In this document: positions 48,605 to 52,169 of the stretch, one piece after another | Layout: every line of letters begins with the position of its first letter | How positions within the stretch are numbered: the first letter of the stretch is position 1 | Origin: an uncultured Pelagibacteraceae bacterium | GTDB lineage: Bacteria > Pseudomonadota > Alphaproteobacteria > Pelagibacterales > AG-422-B15 | Assembly (NCBI GenBank): GCA_902634045.1 | Contig: CACPJE010000005.1 | Coordinates: 1 to 52,169, forward strand | Reading direction: 5' to 3' | Length of the DNA: 52,169 nt | Translations under genes and position numbers: made by a program | Notes under the pieces: generated by a model | Told to the model about the DNA's origin: nothing | Databases searched by the model: none | What the model saw: only the letters and a program-made list of their open reading frames with translations

Positions 48605-50988
48605 AAGGATTGAGCTACTTCTTCAACATTATAAACTTCAATAAAATCCCCTACCTCAAAACCATCAAAATCTTTAATGCTAATTCCGCATTCTGTACCA
48701 GCTCTGACTTCAGTAGCCTCATTTTTTTCTCTCTTTAAACTTAATATATCTCCGTCAAAAATAGATTCCTCATTTCTTAAAACCCTTGCCTTAGCTGCCT
48801 TGCTTACGAGTCCATCAGATACAATGCATCCAGCTATAGAACCAATTTTAGAAACCTTGAATACCTTTAAAATTTCTGCTTTTCCCAAGTAGTTTTCTTT
48901 AATCAATGGTTTAAGTTTGCCACTGGCAAAATCAGAAACATACTCAATTAACTCATAAATAATTGAAAAACTTGTAATTTCTTGTTTATTTACCTTTGCC
49001 TTATGCTTAGCTTCTTTTGTAACTGAAGTATTGAAAGAAATTAATATGGCATTTGAAGCCATTGCAAGAGCAACATCGGACTCATTAATGAAGCCTACAC
49101 CTGAATGTATAACTTTAATACCAACTTTCTCACTCTGAATATCTTCAATTTGACTGACTATTGCTTCAGTTGAGCCTCTTGTATCTGATTTTACAACTAC
49201 CTCAACTATCTCTTTTAGGTTATTCAGTGAACCAAACGCTTGCTCATTATCTATGTTCTTTATTTTTTTTGGAGTAAGTTTATTTTTCCTAATCTGACTT
49301 CGTAACTCACATAATTCTTTAGCTTTTTCATCACTTTCGACAGTAACAAGACTATCTCCAGCCTCAGGAGCACTATTTAAACCTAAGACTTGGACTGGCA
49401 TTGAAGCAAAAGCTTCATTTATATTTTGACCTTTATCATTCAATATAGCTCTAACTTTTCCATATTCTGTCCCAGCAACTGCGATATTTCCTATACTTAG
49501 TTTTCCATTTGTAATGATTGCGTTACAAATAGGTCCTCTACCTTTATCTATATTTGCTTCAATAACCGTAGCCTCAACAAAAGTTTTGTAATTGGCTTTT
49601 AATTCTAAAAGATCTGATTGAACAACAATCGAGTCTAATAATTGATCTAAATTGACACCTGTTTGAGCAGAGACTTCAACACACTGAATATCTCCAGATA
49701 ATTCCTCAACAATTAATTCTTCTCCCAAAAGTTGCTCTTTAACTTTTTTTGTGTCTGCTTCTGGTTTATCACACTTATTAATGGCAACAATAATAGGGAC
49801 ACCCGCAGATTTAGCATGAGATATAGCTTCTTTAGTTTGAGGCATAACGCCATCATCTGCAGCTACTATTAATACTACAATATCTGTTATATTTGCACCT
49901 CTAGCCCTCATATCAGTAAATGCAGCATGACCAGGAGTGTCAATAAAAGTAATATTTTTCTTTTTATGTAAAATTTCATAAGCTCCTATATGTTGAGTAA
50001 TCCCACCACTTTCACCAGAAACTACATTAGTATTTCTTATTTTATCTAATAGAGATGTTTTTCCATGGTCTACATGTCCCATAATAGTTACAATAGGAGA
50101 TCTAGCTTCATCCTTTACAGCTTGCAAATCTTTAGAAATAAGATCTTTCTCAATATCTTCTATGTTTTCTCTTTTAAATTTATGGCCAAATTCAGTGACG
50201 ATCAGTTCCGCGGTGTCGGCATCTAAACTCTCATTTATTGTCGCCATCATCCCCATTTTCATAAGTGATTTAATGACGTCACCCGACTTTTCTGTCATTC
50301 TATTAGCAAGTTCTTTTACGGTTATATGCTCAGGAATATTTACTTCTCTTATTAGTTTTTTTTGAGGTTCTGCTTCAAGGCTGGTTTTCTTATTTTTTTG
50401 TTTTGCACGCTTATATGCTGCTAAACTTCTAGTTCTTTCCTCGTTATCACTTAATGCAGTAACAATAGTAACTTTTCTTTCTCTAGCCTTCTTTCTTCCA
50501 AAGGAAACAGAAGGTTTTTTTCTATCTTTAAACTCATCAATTTTATTATCAGTGAAATCTTTCTTTTTTTCTTCTTGAGAATTTTTTTCAGGATCTACTA
50601 TAGTATTTTCTATAGATTCAGTTTTAACGTCTTCTTTTTCATCATTGCCTCTAATTTTACTAATAGCTTTATTTTTTTCTTCTCGGGTATCTGCTTTTAA
50701 TATTCTTTTTTGCTCGTCTTTAGATAGAGGTTTTAAGATAACACCTGACTTATTTGAAATTTCATTATTTATATTAGAATTTTTATCTGAGGATAAATTA
50801 GTTTGAGTTTTTATTGCTTTATTATTAACTTCTTTGGTTGGAGATTGACTAGTTTGATTAGTTTTTCGAATTCTTTTTTTTTCAACGATTACTGTTTTAC
50901 CAGACTCAAAAGAATTTACAGGTGAATAACTTCTTTTTGCTCCCAGCTTTAAGCTTAAAGTTTTTTTATTTTTTTTATCTTCAGGCAT
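48601..50988 (-). CDS. infB: Translation initiation factor IF-2
   Basis: A 795-residue GTPase. The N-terminal ~220 residues are charged, Lys/Glu-rich and low complexity, as usual. The IF2N domain contains ITVKELANRMTEKSGDVIKSLMKMG. The G domain near residue 300 shows GHVDHGKTSLLDKIRNT, DTPGHAAFTDMRARG and NKCDKP. Domains II-IV follow, ending in GFEVGDFIEVYNVE. It loads initiator tRNA on the 30S subunit. The 20-base gap to nusA leaves no place for ylxR, which commonly lies here. Confidence 0.96.
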   Translation of the reverse strand: MPEDKKNKKTLSLKLGAKRSYSPVNSFESGKTVIVEKKRIRKTNQTSQSPTKEVNNKAIKTQTNLSSDKNSNINNEISNKSGVILKPLSKDEQKRILKADTREEKNKAISKIRGNDEKEDVKTESIENTIVDPEKNSQEEKKKDFTDNKIDEFKDRKKPSVSFGRKKARERKVTIVTALSDNEERTRSLAAYKRAKQKNKKTSLEAEPQKKLIREVNIPEHITVKELANRMTEKSGDVIKSLMKMGMMATINESLDADTAELIVTEFGHKFKRENIEDIEKDLISKDLQAVKDEARSPIVTIMGHVDHGKTSLLDKIRNTNVVSGESGGITQHIGAYEILHKKKNITFIDTPGHAAFTDMRARGANITDIVVLIVAADDGVMPQTKEAISHAKSAGVPIIVAINKCDKPEADTKKVKEQLLGEELIVEELSGDIQCVEVSAQTGVNLDQLLDSIVVQSDLLELKANYKTFVEATVIEANIDKGRGPICNAIITNGKLSIGNIAVAGTEYGKVRAILNDKGQNINEAFASMPVQVLGLNSAPEAGDSLVTVESDEKAKELCELRSQIRKNKLTPKKIKNIDNEQAFGSLNNLKEIVEVVVKSDTRGSTEAIVSQIEDIQSEKVGIKVIHSGVGFINESDVALAMASNAILISFNTSVTKEAKHKAKVNKQEITSFSIIYELIEYVSDFASGKLKPLIKENYLGKAEILKVFKVSKIGSIAGCIVSDGLVSKAAKARVLRNEESIFDGDILSLKREKNEATEVRAGTECGISIKDFDGFEVGDFIEVYNVEEVAQSL

Positions 50989-51008
50989 AGCTTAAACTTG
51001 AATTATGA

Positions 51009-51611
51009 CTATTTAAGCCATATTTTTCTTGCCTCCATAATTAATTCGTCTCCCTCATCTTTAGTTAAATTATAGTTTTCAAGAATTCCTTTTATCCTAG
51101 AGTTTTTATCATGCCTATCTTCGAAATAACCAAGGAGATCATCTGTGGTCAGTCCCGCAAATTCTTCTAGGGTCTTGATATTATTCTCTGCTAAAGTGAC
51201 TATCATTGTTTTTGTGAGTAAATTGAATTCTAATAAATCTTTACTTACATTCAATTCTTCAAGTTTCTGGTCATTTTGAATTTCTTTTTCAGTAGCGAAT
51301 TTTTTAGATCTTTCCATTAATTCATCAACTATTTCTTCTTCAAAACCCTCTATGGCGAGTAATTCTGATCTATCTGAATCCAGAATTTCTTCAACAGCGC
51401 CAAACCCTTCACTAACCAGAAGTTGTGCAAGAGTCTCATCAACATCCAATGACTCAACGAAAAGCTTAGATTTTGAATTAAAATCTTCTTGTCTTTTTGA
51501 AGATTCTTCTTCTTCTGTGAGAATATCTATATCCCACCCAGTAAGTTCCGTTGCAAGTTTTACATTTTGTCCTCTTCTTCCAATTGCTAAACTTAGATGC
51601 TCATCAGACAC
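51009..51611 (-). CDS. nusA: NusA C-terminal fragment (end of KH2 plus acidic repeats)
   Basis: A 200-codon piece from an internal ATG. It begins DEHLSLAIGRRGQNVKLATEL, the GxxG half of KH2, continues WDIDILTEEEES and then two helix-hairpin-helix acidic repeats of the kind that contact RNA polymerase alpha. The same frame is open upstream to about 51693 and encodes IASLSPAEVLKVVLDED, normally the stretch just before. It is therefore not a separate gene but the 3' part of nusA, out of frame with the 5' part at 51637-52169. KH1 and the first half of KH2 are missing. Confidence 0.9.
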   Translation of the reverse strand: MSDEHLSLAIGRRGQNVKLATELTGWDIDILTEEEESSKRQEDFNSKSKLFVESLDVDETLAQLLVSEGFGAVEEILDSDRSELLAIEGFEEEIVDELMERSKKFATEKEIQNDQKLEELNVSKDLLEFNLLTKTMIVTLAENNIKTLEEFAGLTTDDLLGYFEDRHDKNSRIKGILENYNLTKDEGDELIMEARKIWLK

Positions 51612-51636
51612 TACTACTTCAATTTTATTTTGATCT

Positions 51637-52169
51637 TCATCTAATACAACTTTTAAAACTTCTGCAGGGGACAGGGATGCAATAGCTAAATTGTGGATGA
51701 GATCTTGAAAGAAATATTTGTGGCCCCTTTAATTCAGAGCGTACGTCATAAATATATGCTTTAACACGATCACCATTTCTGAGATTTTCTCTCGGGATTG
51801 TTTGGTCCTTCCTTATTACGCCCTCAGCTTTACCGAGATCGAGCACTATATTTCCAAACTCAGCTCTTTTAACGATACCATTGACTACTTCACCAACTCT
51901 ATCTTTATACTCATTATATTGTCTTTCTCTTTCTGCCTCTCTAACTTTTGAAGTTATAACTTGTTTTGCGGATTGAGCTGCAATTCTTCCAAAGTCCATT
52001 GGCGGCAATGGATCTAAAAGCTCATCACCTATTTGAGCTGCTCCATTTATTTTTTTTGCATCTTTTAAATTAATTTCTAAAAATTTATTTTTAACTTCAT
52101 CAACAACCAACATTTTTCTCGATATTAATATATCTCCATTCTCCTGATTAATCTCCGCTACGACTTCAT
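51637..52169 (-). CDS. nusA: NusA N-terminal fragment, 5' partial and frameshifted
   Basis: The frame is open to the window edge; an ATG at 52113 is internal, since the upstream codons encode EINQENGDILISRK, part of the NusA N-terminal domain. The N-domain end (LPPMDFGRIAAQSAKQVI) and the S1 domain (GEVVNGIVKRAEFGNIVLDLG, GPQIFLSRSHPQF) are normal. Directly after HPQF the sequence jumps into the end of KH2 in another frame, giving an unrelated tail SYCIPVPC and a TGA. About 80 codons with KH1 GxxG are absent. NusA controls pausing, termination and antitermination and is usually essential, so either a real lesion or an assembly error is implied. Confidence 0.9.
   Translation of the reverse strand, partial: EVVAEINQENGDILISRKMLVVDEVKNKFLEINLKDAKKINGAAQIGDELLDPLPPMDFGRIAAQSAKQVITSKVREAERERQYNEYKDRVGEVVNGIVKRAEFGNIVLDLGKAEGVIRKDQTIPRENLRNGDRVKAYIYDVRSELKGPQIFLSRSHPQFSYCIPVPCRSFKSCIR

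Overview
The window is a dense, very AT-rich stretch of an alphaproteobacterial chromosome. The assignment rests on gene order as well as sequence. It carries chvG-chvI divergent from pckA, regB-regA, ahcY-tsaE-amgK-murU, dnaA-dnaN-recF-gyrB next to rpsT, mutM divergent from ubiE-ubiB-coaBC-dut, a cysteine-free Irr-like Fur protein divergent from fabA-fabB-fabI, and nusA-infB-rbfA-truB-rpsO-pnp. The low G+C, short or negative intergenic distances and the alkyl sulfatase/TauD-type accessory genes suggest a streamlined, probably marine lineage. The exact clade cannot be fixed from the sequence alone. I saw no rRNA, tRNA, CRISPR array or insertion sequence.

Layout. 1-4.7 kb is accessory: a HupE/UreJ-like membrane protein cut by the window edge, DUF3429, a secreted alkyl-sulfatase-type metallo-beta-lactamase lipoprotein, a DMT transporter and a TauD-family dioxygenase. 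4.7-12 kb is a long minus-strand run: yciB, hspQ, a DsbA-like thiol oxidoreductase, the MurU/AmgK cell-wall recycling pair, tsaE, ahcY and ChvG/ChvI; pckA follows divergently. 13.7-18.7 kb holds an MFS transporter, an unusual nucleotidyltransferase-cupin fusion, polA and a 58-residue zinc-ribbon gene. 18.8-23.8 kb holds an orphan ABC ATPase, an RND/MMPL exporter and a divergent diiron protein. 23.8-28.1 kb is one tightly packed minus-strand operon, regB-regA-hldE(kinase)-hldE(adenylyltransferase)-hldD, joining a redox two-component system to LPS heptose synthesis. 28.1-36.5 kb is the replication-initiation block. 36.5-43.5 kb is ubiquinone, CoA, dUTPase and fatty-acid synthesis. 43.5-52.2 kb is purF and the translation/RNA-decay operon, ending in a nusA gene cut by the window edge.

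Most notable observations: (1) nusA is broken by a frameshifting internal deletion that removes KH1 and part of KH2. (2) HldE is split by one in-frame TAG followed directly by ATG, exactly at the domain boundary. (3) Five of eight convergent gene pairs overlap by exactly four bases, (T/C)TAA, sharing their stop codons and leaving no room for an intrinsic terminator. (4) A 23-bp near-perfect dyad lies between the RND exporter and the diiron gene. (5) An 11-bp-period direct repeat upstream of chvI looks like a ChvI site. (6) A nucleotidyltransferase is fused to a ManC-type cupin with an altered metal motif. I did not find a clearly new multi-gene system; the best candidates for undescribed biology are the diiron/RND locus and the nucleotidyltransferase-cupin/MFS pair.
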